From: Loxodes magnus
Lineage: Eukaryota > Ciliophora > Karyorelictea > Loxodida > Loxodidae
Assembly: GCA_946699065.1 (NCBI GenBank)
Contig: CAMPDV010000717.1
Span: forward strand, 1 to 64,000
DNA length: 64,000 nucleotides
Reading direction: 5' to 3'
How positions within the stretch are numbered: the stretch's first letter is position 1; each line of letters begins with the position of its first letter. The translations under genes and the position numbers were made by a program. Below the pieces are notes generated by a model. That model did no database searches. It worked only from the letters and a program-made list of their open reading frames with translations, and was not told where the DNA came from. This document shows positions 1 through 12,400 of the stretch, piece after piece.

Positions 1-1
1 C

Positions 2-874
2 ATCAATGGTCACATCTCATCTGTTTCATCGGTAGCTATATCAAGTGACCTGAATTGAATTGTATCAGGTTCAGAAAATCCTGAAAGTTCGATAAAGATC
101 TGGAATTTCCTGACAGGTTCCCTCATAAGAACTTTGTCGGGACATACTTTTAATGTTTCATCGGTAGTAATCTCCCCAGACTCTAATTGTATAGTATCAG
201 GATCTGGTGATAAAACTATAAAGATCTGAAATTTATAGACTGGTGCTTTCATAAGAAATTTATCAGGACATACTTCTACAGTTTACTCGGTAGTAATCTC
301 CACTGACTCTAGCTATATAGTATCGGGATCTGAAGACAAAAATATAAAGATCTGAAATTTCCACAATGGAACTCTCTAAAGGACTATAGCGGGACATACT
401 CACTGAGTTTTATCGGTAGTAATCTCCTATGACTCTAGATATATTATATCGGGATCTGGTGATAAAACTATAAAGATTTGGGATTTCTAGACTGGTACTC
501 TTTTAAGAACTCTTACTGGGCATTTAAATTCTGTTTTATCGGTGATAGTGTCTAAGGATAATAGGTATATAATATCAGGTTCTCTTGACAGGACTATTGG
601 GATATGGGACTTCTCTTCTGGTTAGTGTATTCGTACTCTTCAAGGTCATAAAAGTGGTGTATCAAGTATTCAGTTAAGTGTTGATTCAAGTGCTATATTT
701 TCTGGTTCAAGTGATAATACAATTAAGATCTGGAACTTTGATAAGGGTGAGTGTATATAGACTTTATAAGGGCACACAAATTTCATAAATTCTATAGCAT
801 CAAGTGTTGATAATAGATGGTTGATATCGGGAGCTTATGACAGGACAATTAGAAAGTGGAGAGTTTCGAGTTGA
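2..874 (+). CDS. WD40-repeat propeller protein, copy A (5' end outside window)
   Basis: Seven WD40 repeats are read in one uninterrupted frame (290 codons plus TGA) if TAA/TAG are Gln and TGA is Trp. Each repeat follows the pattern GH..-V.S..IS-DS.YI.SGS-D-TIKIW. TGA stands at the Trp of IKIW in repeats 2 and 3, and TAG is Gln in SGQC and LQTG. The frame closes with RKWRVSS followed by TGA. The N-terminal part and intron seen in copies C and D lie outside the window, and the first blade starts at once. WD40 propellers are protein-binding platforms, and no catalytic domain is visible. Compared with C and D, the blade scaffold is nearly identical, but the residues after GH, after V/I and around the Asp of each blade differ. 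The partner and role are unknown. Confidence 0.88.
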
Positions 875-1028
875 GTAACTTGCTATTTGACTTAATTTAA
901 TTTTACGATTAAAGATATAAGATATTGGTAATGCATTTAAATGAATGTTGAATGTTAATAATATTTGTAATTTTATGAAGTGTTTTTTATTTATTTATTT
1001 ATTAAAATTTGTTATATTCTTAAATATT

Positions 1029-1496
1029 AATTGAAATTAAAGAGGGTGGAAATGGGACCTGAGATGCACAAGGGACCTTCAGCAGGTTTAAAGGGACTTG
1101 CGATGAAGATGCAATCCCCCGTGCTGAGAAATAGGCCATAGAAAGGCTGAATTACCCTCCCTCAATAACTTGTGCACTCTGTGGTGCATTCATCCTTGGA
1201 CTTCCCAACTAAGGGACTCAATTACACCTCCTACTAACTCAGACTGAGGTGCCGCCTTGGAGTGATCTCTCCACCTTTTAGGAGCTACCTAGGCAGATCG
1301 GCGGTTTCTGCCAGTTGAAGACGGACTGGATGGCGATATTCGCCTATAAACCGAGAAATGGGTCCAGGCGAGACAATAGGATAGCCCAGGAAGACAACAA
1401 CAAGAAGAAAAGATTAGTGATGATGTGCACTTAACACACATCAGGTAGGCATCTATTAAGATAACAGTCCCTTCCCTTAACACTTAATTTAACTAA
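1029..1496. mobile_element. GC-rich insertion with 13-bp target-site duplication
   Basis: The insertion is flanked by the direct repeat ATTCTTAAATATT (1016-1028 and 1497-1509), which is present once in the empty sites of copies C (30117-30129) and D (57242-57254). Its body is about half G+C, against about a fifth in the surroundings. It contains consecutive short hairpins (GGCAGA...TCTGCC near 1292-1312, CCAGT...ACTGG near 1312-1330, GGCGA.TAT.TCGCC near 1332-1344). The ends carry no convincing terminal inverted repeats and no poly-A. The size and target duplication suggest a SINE-like retroposon or a small non-autonomous DNA element. I found no tRNA A/B box and no persuasive reading frame. 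Confidence 0.75.
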
Positions 1497-1823
1497 ATTC
1501 TTAAATATTATTGGTTTAAAAAAAGGTTGAGTAATATAGGTTATTGAAATTAGTGAAGTATGTTGATTTAAAGTGTTAATGCTTAAAAATATTAAAAATA
1601 TAATTTTGGTAAAAGAAGACAAATAATAAATTTAAGTTTAATTCTATTCTATAAAATTTTATAGAATAATTTTTAGATTTTGTAAAAATTTCAAGTTGAG
1701 TATAAATTTTAATTTTTTTGTGAAGTAGTTATTATTTATAAGGTTAAAGTTAGTTTATAATTTTGAATATTAATTAAAAAATTTAATTAAGTATTTTATT
1801 TTATTTTAAATTAAATTTTGTTT

Positions 1824-1876
1824 TTTATTATTAATTATTATGATTATTATTAATTATTATTATTTATTATTATTAT
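1824..1876. repeat. TTA/ATT microsatellite
   Basis: An irregular run of TTATTA/ATTATT units. Shorter versions are present in the same place behind copies C (about 30460) and D (about 57560), so it predates the duplication. Confidence 0.7.
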
Positions 1877-4250
1877 TAAATTTTAATTTTTATGTTCAAC
1901 ATGTTACGTTTCTAATTAGAATTTTTTTTTTCTGATGGTAAATTTTTTATTTATCTTTCAATTTAGAGCTTAAATTTCATGAAAACATCAAATTTGTTTT
2001 TGATCAGCGTTTTACACTACTAAAGATTTCTGGGATGGAATTAATTTAATTATTTTGGGATAAAAAATTTTAAAATTGGAATAAATGTTCAAGAAAAAAT
2101 TCCAAATATAAAAGATTTTCGAGAAAAAAATAGGAATAAAAAAACTTTATATTCGAAATAGAATTTGGAAATCTTTTTTGTTGAAATGGTATTTTGTAAA
2201 AATAAAAAAAATGTTTTTGTTAGGAAAATTTTTTGATTTGAAGAATTTTTAACAAAATTGTTTTGTTTTTGATTTAAAAAATATATTTTTGATAAGGTAA
2301 ATTATTTTTGAAATTATAAAATAATTTATTGTTTATTCTTTGGAAAAAATAAAATTTTAATTTTGAACTTCTTTTCGAGTAAATGAAAAAATTCGATTTA
2401 AAAATTTTTAATGTTATAAGAATTTACTTAAAATAAAAGGATCTCAAGAAAAAAGGAGATATAATAAAATAAACCCGTGAAATCGTGAAAAAATTATCCT
2501 TTTTCGCTCTGAGTTATTCGCTACAAAAGATTTTCGGGATAGATAAATCCTTTTCTTAAAGAGATAGAATTTTAAAAGATTTGAAAAGTTTTTTAAATGA
2601 CTTTTAAGAAGTAAAGATAAAAAAATAAATTACAATTTTAGGAAGAAACAAAATCAGTAAAAACAATTTTTCTATAAGAGGGCTTAAAACTAACTTTTTA
2701 ATAGATAATGCGAATTTTTAAAATAACTAATCGAAAAGAACTAAAAAATCTCTTTATAAAAATATGATCAATCAAATAGAAAAAATGAGGTACAATACAT
2801 CTGTAATAATAAATTTTAGGCCAATTTACAAAGAATCTAAAAAAAGTAATTAAACAAGAATCTAAATAATATATCTAACCTAACTATATAAAATATGCAA
2901 ATAAAAACTTATAAATCAAGTTTAAAAAAATGTTTTATTATAATAATAAGAAAAACATTAAAAATTAAAAAGATTAGCAAAAATACTTTGAAAAGAGCTT
3001 ACTACGACTAACTATCTGTTTTTAGTTTGCGAAAAGATGTTAATTTAGAAGAGAAAAATAAGTTTTTAAGAAAAAATAGCTATATTAAGTATTTTTTCTC
3101 TTAAAAATTAGTTCTAATTTGGTAATATTAAAAGGAATAGGTTTAGGTTTCTGATGATTAGGAAGTTGAATATATCTACTATGTATATAGAAAATAGATT
3201 TTATTTATTAATGTTGTAATTTCTAATGAAGCTATTTGATTAAAGTTGAAAGGTTTTTTAAAAAATGGATTGACTATTTATGATTAAGAAAGATTTGGTA
3301 GTAAAGTATATAAATAATTTGAATATATGGAAAATGATAAAAATCTTAAGTTTCTTGTAAATTATCTTATATTTGCATCTAAAATAAGAATAAAATGATA
3401 TTCTAATATTAAATAATAGGAATTACCAAAATGAAAGTGTAAATAATTAAGAAATCAATATAGTTTTCATTATATCAAAAAAGGTTAAAAGCTTTAATTT
3501 TTTGTATTAATTAAAATAATATACAAAGTGTAATTTAATAACTATTATAATTATATCTATATGGGAAATATTTCGTACAATATAAAAAGAAACATATATA
3601 GCATAATAAAAAGCAAAGCTTTTTCTAAGATGATAAAGCGAATAATACACAATTTCATAAATGACCTTAAAAATGAGGTATTTTTGTTTGATTCTAAATG
3701 ATTAGACAACTAAATGATAATTGATAATTTAAGGATTGCTTTAATAAATGTTTGGTTTAATATACAATATAGTATTTTTTAATTTAAGATGCTAAATATT
3801 CATAAACATAAAAACATTTAAAGTGGTTTAATAAATAGGATTTGATTAAGCACTTATTTAAATTTAAAAGATCTTATCAAGGAAATTAAATTAAAATATT
3901 TTCATATTCATTTTCTAATTAAATAGTCATTATTTATATTTATCTATTTGATTGATGTTTTAAAGATTGTAATTATATTTATTCATAAAGTATGATATCA
4001 ACTGAAAATTGCTAGATTATTTAAAGATAAAAACTTAATTCTTAAAACAATTCTTTTATAAGATAAACAGTGATAAGATGATATTATAGCTTAAAAATAA
4101 CATTTTTTCTGCAAATTTATTTATAAAAAAAACTTAATTTTATGTGAGATTAATTGAAGATGAGCAAGAATTTGAGGAAATATAAAATAAATAGGTTATA
4201 AGATGCAATATATCGTCAAAAATATTTAGAATCTTTTCTGCAAACTTATC

Positions 4251-6460
4251 TAGAATTCTTTTAGATAGATTAAGAGATAATCTTGAAGTTTAATATAAAT
4301 TTATCAAAAATAACATCTAATACAATGCTGATTAAACATTAGGATCCTTTATTCCAGATTCAAGTTATAACAAATATCTCGAGATCTTACTAAGAAATAT
4401 TTAGGCCTAAAAGAGCTAACTCAGTATATAAGAAGCCTACATTATATCTGGAAGAATAAACTAATAAGTAACTAATATTCATGAAAAAACGACATTCTGA
4501 ATGACTTCAATTCTAATTTGTGAAATTTTGAAAAAACAAAAAAGAATCTTTTACTTCTAAATGGAGATTCTAAAGAAATATTTTCACATACTAAGAAAAT
4601 TAAAAAGCCTAATAAATTAAATGAACTTTAATTAAGAAATCAAAAATAAATCCATTGATTCATGGGAGAATTTATTTTTAAAAAGCATTCTAATCTAACT
4701 AAATAATAAATAAATCTTAGTAATTAAAAAATAGATAAAATATAAGATAGTATTTAAGAAATTAAAGATTATCAACTATTTATTAGGATTTTATCTACCA
4801 TACAACAAATTATAAAGAAATTACGAATGGAAAATCAGCTGATTCAGACAGAATAAAAGGTGAATTTCTGAAATATGGTGGATAATATTGATAATAATTC
4901 TTCACTCTTTTCTGAATAATTTGTTAAGATTTGGAAGAATTCCTTAGGAGGTAAATAAATGGGCAGTAATTCCAATACTTAAAAAAGGAAATAAAGATGA
5001 CTAGAAAAACTGACTACCTGTTTCTCTTATTAATATTATTATAAAACTATATGATAAAGCTTTAACAAAAAGACTATACAATCTGATTTATTAGAGAAAT
5101 TTGATTCACCCTTCATAAATGGGATTTATAAAATCAGATAAACAACTTAATAAATTTGAATAATATAACAAATAATTGATAACTATCGGAAACGTGCTAA
5201 AGGTAAGCATTTTTACATAAACTCAATTAAAGATCAAATTTATCAAATCTGAATGCATCTAAATTTTAAAGAAACATTAGAAATAATAAAATTTATGATT
5301 AGATAATTAACCAATTATTTAAAAGGAACTAGTAACATATTTAGATGTAATGCTACATTAGAAGAAGAATTTTAATTCTCATTGTAGAGAAGTCGTGATC
5401 AAGTATTTAGTTGCAATGAAAAAGCTGTTTTTTAACTTATGAGATATAAGAATGTTTGGCATTTTAAAACTTTATGCAAACTTTTTACCTAAAGCAGAAT
5501 ATGGAGAGAACTAGTACCATGGTGTATTCAGAGAGGAATAAGTTGAGTTTTGAATAGAATTGAGTATGAGAATGATTTCAAGCAATTTAAGCAGCAACAT
5601 TAATAAGTTATGTTTCATAGATTTAAACTGGTTATCTTTCAAACACATTATGGCAATAAAGTTTTTTAAATTCTATTATAAAATTAAATAAGAAAGTATT
5701 GATTTTTCAACATCGACAATAGGCTCTCTTTTCATTACCAACTATTTGATTTCAATGCTATGATAAAGTTTAGCAATTATCAGACCTCTACCTGTAGAAT
5801 TCCAAGATTAGTATAAATTAAAAAATGTTTACTAAAGAGAACAAAATACAATAATATTTTTATAATACAGCTACTCAAAAGTTTAGGAGAATGAAAAAAG
5901 CTAAAATATATACTGAAAAGTTCAGTAATCTTAACCAAATTTCCAATAAACACTTACATTAAGTTGAACAAAGAATTTAGACAAAAAATTATCAGTATAT
6001 ATAAACTTAGAACCCAATCTTTTAATCCCCGAAAAGATTTTTAAGATCTTCATTATCCTATTGATAATCCCTACTGTATATGTGGAGAGTATGGTACAGC
6101 ACATTTTTAAATATATATACTATTCTAATATAAGAGATTGACTATCGTAAAAGATTGAGAATTATGACTTAAGACGCTTTATAATATATGATTAAATACT
6201 TATAAAATAGTTTCCAAAGTCTTATTTGGGATATTTAGATTTCTAAATAAAAGTATAAGAAACTTATATCAAGAAGATTAGAATGATTAGAAATGGAAAA
6301 AGTAAAAAAGGAAAATATAAAAGAGAGACTATAACAAGAGTAATTTAAAATTGATGAGATCAAGATTATAATTAAAGAGCATTAAAAACATTTACTAATG
6401 TCTATAATTGAAGCAATTCATGCAGTTATAGATGTCAAAAAACTGTTTTAATTTAAAATT
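4251..6460 (+). mobile_element. Degenerate LINE relic (reverse transcriptase region and C-terminus)
   Basis: Scattered parts of a LINE related to the one at 18860-24573. They include a linker matching 21830-21930, the RT palm entry (GKSADSDRIKGEFLKYGG near 4832, against GKAAGPDGIKGELLKYGG in the better copy), the block KKGNKDD.KN.LPVSL with both Trp codons mutated to TAG/TGA, and a C-terminal zinc motif near 6070 (NPYCICGE). The RT core after about 5205 is deleted, including motif A and the active-site loop. The relic joins the WD40 duplicon flank exactly where copy D also changes (4251/59771). The frame is lost repeatedly, so the element is not functional. Confidence 0.75.
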
Positions 6461-7559
6461 GAAATAAACAGTTTCATACAATAACTCTTTTATTAAAGTG
6501 AAATATTATTACTAAATAGCTTTAATTTATAGCATTTATTTTTATAAATAAATATTAAAATTTAAGTTCTAAAAACTAATTAAATTGCTAAGCCATGAAC
6601 TCTTAACTATAATTAATAAAACATAGATAATATAAAGGAAGAAATATTTTAAAGGAATTGAAGTGCTAAGTAAACCAAAGGAAACTTTAGCTTTATTACT
6701 TTAATAATATAAATTCTAAATGATAGCAAGTTAAAAATAATCCTTTATAATAGTAAGATATTAATATTAAAAATACTATATCAAAAATCTAAAATAATTA
6801 AATAATTATATGCTAGAATTAATTATCTTTGTATAATTAAAAATTAATAAAGAGGAAGCTTTTCATAATTTTGATATGAATTTAAATAATTGGTTAACAA
6901 TAAGCATTTGATTACTAGATTATAAAAATATAAAAATTCTCATTTGATAATTAATGTCTACAATAATTAAAACAATAATTTAGTTAATTAAAAAGTAAAT
7001 ATAGTTAAACATATCTTTAGAGATAACTGTATAAAATAAAATTAATAAAGAATTATCAATAATTATAAATTTAATGAATGTATAATTTTTAGTTCTAAAT
7101 AATATAAGTAATTATAATAATAATCTTAACTAACTTTTATTATAAGTTAAGTATAAATTATTAATTTATATATCAAAATTTAATTAAACATAATTATGTA
7201 AAATTAATTATTTTATAATTGTCAGCTTAAAGAAATTTAAATATAAGCCATTATTATTAATTTGCTAATAATAAGAAAATTATACTTACATATTTAACTA
7301 TAATTAAATTACTTTATTTCTTTAAAAACATATTTTAACTAAAACTATCCTTTAAAATTATAAATGCTAAAAGATTAAATTTTAATTTATCATTTTTATT
7401 ATTTATATCAACAATTATATTAGAAAATTTTCATATTTTAGCTTAAAATAATAAATGATAATTATTAAAATTATTTATTTTCATTTTTAAAAATTAATCA
7501 TTCAAAATCTTATTTACTATTTCAAAATTTATATCATAAATCATAATAATCAACTATAA
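6461..7559. other. AT-rich intergenic stretch, nothing recognised
   Basis: Extremely AT-rich sequence without family motifs or codon-position bias in any frame. It probably holds eroded LINE tail and spacer. Confidence 0.5.
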
Positions 7560-8522
7560 CAGTTTAAATATTCAGACATCATTGCATAATTATTGCCATT
7601 TAACCAGCCAAATTACGCTAAATTTCAAACTTTCTATATTTCATGCTTCTCTTTCACTCTCATCTTGATAAACAATTTTTTAGCTAAATCTGTTTATGGG
7701 TTTTTAATATAATCTATTTTCTTTTCACTCTAGTTCTTAAAATCTTTAATGGACTTCTAAATATTATTGATGAAATATTTTTATGTACTTATCTAATTTA
7801 ATTATCTTATCTTTTTAAACTATTTATTAATATAGTTTTAGCCATATAAAACAAGTCTTTTACAATATTTTCATTAATTATTTTAAGTTTATTACAAATT
7901 TTAAAAATATCTGTAAAAAGCTTGAAAATGTACTCAAATGTATCAAATTCCTATCTACTTTAGCAAAGTTTATTAAATTGAATTTGATATATCGATGATT
8001 CAGTTCATATTAAAAATTATATGTATAAGTAATTAGTTTTTTAGATTGAAATAGTTTCTTAAATTAGATGTCTATTGTACTTAGCGTATATTATTAAAGA
8101 GAAAACGTTTTATATATTTTTTATATTAAATCAACAAATAATTTTACTGTTGACATGACTGCATTCTTTAAAGGCATTCTTAGAATAAATTTTTTTAAAT
8201 ATTGCTATGCTTATTAAACTCTTTGAAATCATCAATTATAATATCTATTTGCAAATATTCATAAGTAAGCAAGATTTTGATTATCTTGACAACTCTGCAT
8301 TTTTAATAAATAGTTATCTTACTTCAAATTTATTTCTTTGCTCTGATTTTGAGAATAAAGATTAAATGGTGTAATTTTTATCTTTTTACTAAGTAGAATT
8401 ATTTTTGAGCTAGCATTGCTGATATTATAATGAAAGGTAAAAATCAACTATTATTCCCAACACTAGTGCAATATTTAATGACTTATAGTTAGCTAATGTA
8501 AATCTTTCTCTTACACATGTTG
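7560..8522 (-). mobile_element. Second LINE family, C-terminal remnant
   Basis: On the minus strand this matches 33424-33985 (nearly identical over 7966-8522) and, more distantly, 39530-40400. In the latter a LINE C-terminal zinc-type motif (LYLCGQDFDELNHIF) can be read. The final part near 7565-7660 keeps a conserved end (EREAWNIESLKFSV..WLVKW) that has a counterpart at 39530-39650 and possibly 52910-53050. Only the C-termin part remains here. Confidence 0.5.
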
Positions 8523-8525
8523 TTC

Positions 8526-9440
8526 TTAAATTTAAATTTAACTAAAAGAGTCTTGAGACATCTTTTCATTGTGGAATTACTTCCTTCAATTAAAGATGTT
8601 ATAATGTTTTTTAAAAGTTTTTCACTCAAACACTTTCTAATTCATCTTCTTCTTCAGCTTTATTATCTTCGTTATCAGTTTATTCATTCTGATCTTCCAC
8701 TTGCTCATCTTTTTCTTCTTGTTCTTCTTTTCCTTCCTTATTTTCATTATTCTCTTCATCTTTATCTTGCTCTTTCGCTTCTTTACCCTTAGTCTCAGAA
8801 CTTTCTTATTATAAGTTTTTTTCTAATTCGAATAATTCTAATCTCCTTTTAAGTAACATCCTATGGAAAATTTTAATTTACAGATCAATGTATTCTAATT
8901 TGTTTTTTGGAAATTAATTGATATAATTTGGTCATAGGTTATTAATTTATAATGTCGCATTTTCCAATTTTTGCTATTAACCATTCTCGCATATCTATAT
9001 AGCAATCGCATTCCAGAATATGTTCAAATTAATCAAATCTCCACACATACAATGGGAATTCTCAACTAAGAAATGTTTGTCTTAAAGATCCTTGCGAAAG
9101 TTGTAACTTTAGATTCTGAGTTTGTATATACTAATTATTTCTTTTCGATACTATTTATTTAGTTTTGGATAGGTAATTTACGGGAATTATTATTATTATT
9201 CTAATTATTCTATAAATAACTTTGCAATGGGCCTCCTTTAGTCTTTTAATAGTTACTTCATAAAATTTATGTTGAATCTTACTTTTAATATATTTGTAAA
9301 AGTATTTAAGCTACTATTATATTCCTAATTATTAATATCTATTTCATAACATTCAGATAGTCTTGTTACTTAATCTCTATAATAATATCCTGTTTACCAA
9401 TTGTTCTTAAAAAGGGAATTACTTATTAATTAATTCTTCC
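8526..9440 (-). mobile_element. LINE-L 3' end, 5'-truncated copy on the minus strand
   Basis: The reverse complement aligns with 23690-24573 of the long LINE. The 3' tail lies at 8526, followed by the sequence behind the ORF, the Glu/Lys-rich C-terminus (read backwards as a Leu/Phe-rich stretch on the plus strand), the zinc motif near 9040 and the upstream linker. 5' truncation is the usual outcome of target-primed reverse transcription. Confidence 0.75.
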
Positions 9441-9489
9441 TAACTACGCGTGAGTTTCTTTATGTACTTGATTAGCTTCAATATACTTC

Positions 9490-12400
9490 TTTATGAGGTC
9501 TTTTGTAAGTTTATTATAAGTATTAGATTAGCCAATATAAGCTATTTAAAACTAATCTAACAGATTATTATTTACTCTTAATACATTTTATTAGTCTATT
9601 ATTATTCTATATCTTTCTGTTCCTAATCAACAATACTTCATGTTTTGCTTTATAGCACATCACCATTTATTAATCTTATACATTACAAAAGATTAAAATA
9701 TAAAAAGAAATATAGATAGTTATAGAATTAATTGAGCTTAGGCATTAAAATAAGTTTTAATTTTAGATTATTTATAATTTTCCTAAATTTAAACTATATT
9801 TGAATATTCCTTTTTTATTAAATTATAAATAAAATGGCTTCTAAGAAATAACAGAACTTTGAACAAAACATTTAAACAGGAAAATTCTCTAAAAAATAAA
9901 AAAGCGAAATAATTACAATGAGTGAAAGTGAGAAATATGATTGATATGACGAACATTAACCACTTGGAAATCCAGAATTAAAAAAACTTCCTACACAAAC
10001 TCAAATAGAAATATTATCTAAGTCATTAAAAGAGTTTATGTTTAAAAATAGATACCTCACTGATAAAGTAGAAAAATTAGAAAAACTAATAACGTCTTTA
10101 CTTGAGAAACAATATTAATAATCATAAGAAATAGAAGACAAACTGGAACAAAGAATTCTTTAAATTTAATAATAAATTCAGGTAACGCCATTTTTGTTTT
10201 AACAGAATTAATCAGATCCTATGGAAATAGAAAATGAAGCCTCAAATTAAAATAAATAGCAAACGTTTATTTAAAATAAGTAGTAAATTTAAATTAAATA
10301 AGTGTTACAGGAATAATAGTTTAAAAGAAGAATAAAATGCTACGTGTGCAATAATAACACCAATGAAAATACTGCTACTAACTGAGCGAAATTTAAAGAA
10401 AGAATAAATAAGATATTTTTAGAAAACTATTTAGGATATATCCAACATAAAGCGGAAAAATTTATAGAAAAAAATTCTTTAATTCAAATCTTAATCCTTG
10501 GATAAATAATAAAGAACGCTAAGTGCAAGACCAAAACTATTCCGAATATTAAAGGATGGTGCACTAATGAAGTGCTACACCGCCTAACTAAGCCTAGTAG
10601 GAATTCAAGACAAACTAATAGAGACAAGCTGATAGAATAGGTCAGATGGCTGACTACTAATGCTTTAACAAAGCTTTTTAACTTTAACTTTAACTATCTT
10701 TTATAATTAACTTTTGTTTGGAAAACTGATAAAAAGATACATTTTGTAAAATATTTAGTCTTAATTTATCTAAGTTTAAAAATTTTTATGAGTATAAGAA
10801 TATATTAAATTTAAAGTATTAATGATACTAGTTCTATAAAACATTTAGGTAATTATATGCACTAAAATAAATAGTAAAGAGAAAACATTATTCTTTATTA
10901 TAATTAAATAAAGAAAAGCTAGCTTAAATCTTCAATAGATTCAGTTATTCACATATCTAAAATCCTCTATTTATCTTAAAATCAAGTTTTTAATATATTA
11001 TAGCCTCCTTTACTAACTCACTTAATTATATTAACTCATAAAAACTTAAAAGAAAATTCCTTTTTACTTTAGCTTTACTTGCAAATATTCTAAGTACTTT
11101 AACTATTATAGGTTTAATTAGAGACTAATAAGAAATTTTCTTATCCTCTAGATAAAATATTGAATAAAATTGTGATTGCATTTCTTATTAAGAATAATAT
11201 TTTAAATTAAAATAAGGAAAATTAATATTTTTCTTTATGTTTAATAAGAATTTAAAATAATTTATATAAAATCTCTTAATATTTTATAAAAAAAACAAAG
11301 TAAATGCGAAAACATCAGTTAAATATAATTAAAAAAAATATTAAGAAAATATATAATTCTAAAATTATATTATAAATAAATATTTTAATATTTTATTAAT
11401 CTTTAGAATTTAAATATTAAATTTCCTTTTACATGTAAAGGAATTTTAAATTCCTTATTCTTTTTAATATTTTAGAATTGAAAGACTTGGATTATTTAAT
11501 ATCTTAAAACATTTAATAAATTATGTAATCTAGATTTTAACTTTAGAAATGTAGTAAAATATTTTTAAAAGTTAAATGAAAATTATAAGGAAAACTTAGG
11601 AAATTTTATTTTTCTATAAAAAATGAATATAAAATTTACTAATGATTTAATTGATACTATCAGTTTTATTTAATTATTTAAAAATATTATAAAAAAAATA
11701 AAGTATAAATAAATTAATTTAATAAATAAATAAAAAAATATATATTTTTAAATTTTATATTTAGCAATAATTGTGTCTAAGATAAATATTATAAATAAAA
11801 ATTTTACAAATCTAACATTGATTGACTTTTTAAATAAAGAAATTCAACATAAAAATAATTATTCTTAGAAATTTTCAATTTCAAAATATAAAAAAATTAA
11901 AAATGTTAAAAATGCTAAAAAATTCTCTAACTCTCAGTTTTTTTTATAATCAGCCTATTCGAAGATAGGCTATTTTTCATCCTTTATGTATGTATATTAT
12001 GTTAAAATTACTAATTTTTTTATTAGTTTCAAATTTTAAACTTCTACTTAAGTGGAAACTTTTCAATATTTGAGTAAATAAGTAAAAATTTTTATTTTAT
12101 TTTCTAAACTTAATATGAAATCCAGATTCATTTTTTCAATTATTTATTTTATTTAAATATTAGCATTCTAACTTTATATATTAAGTAAAGTAGCAAAATT
12201 AATTAAAATTTTGAAATAAAAACATATTTATTTTAATTTTATTGATTAGAATAAGCCTATAAATAAAAAATAAGAAATTAGGAGCATTTTTTATTAAAAG
12301 GAGAGTTAAAGATTGTCTAAGAACAATAGATATACAAATAAATAAGATTATATTTTTTAATTTCTATTAAAAAAATAAAATATAAATGATAGTAAATTTG

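Larger units (their letters stand above)
875..4250. repeat. 3' flank of WD40 copy A, duplicated at copies C and D
   Basis: This AT-rich stretch holds no gene I can support. It is the same sequence as 29972-32544 and about 57092-59770. The first 60 bases after the stop (to about 940) are shared by all four WD40 copies and may be the 3' UTR. Sequence around 1020-2900 differs by many small indels and substitutions. From about 3050 to 3910 the three copies are almost letter for letter the same. The 468-bp insertion at 1029-1496 is in this copy only. Confidence 0.8.

Noticed and set aside
1289-1483. Minus-strand ORF of 64 codons in the 468-bp insertion
   Set aside because: Several frames are equally open and none shows codon bias or a motif. 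The block looks like structured non-coding sequence.
1016-1509. Reading the 468-bp insertion as an internal eliminated sequence
   Set aside because: Ciliate IESs are usually bounded by short direct repeats such as TA, not a 13-bp duplication, and the copy-specific presence fits a transposition better.
8517-8792. Plus-strand Leu/Phe-rich ORF of 91 codons
   Set aside because: It is the antisense of the Glu/Lys-rich tail of the minus-strand LINE copy. The same shadow recurs at 47205-47530.
10530-10610. Possible tRNA-like fold (GCAC...GTGC stem and a B-box-like ATTCAAGAC)
   Set aside because: No anticodon or T stem can be drawn, and the stretch lies inside the ORF1-like frame.
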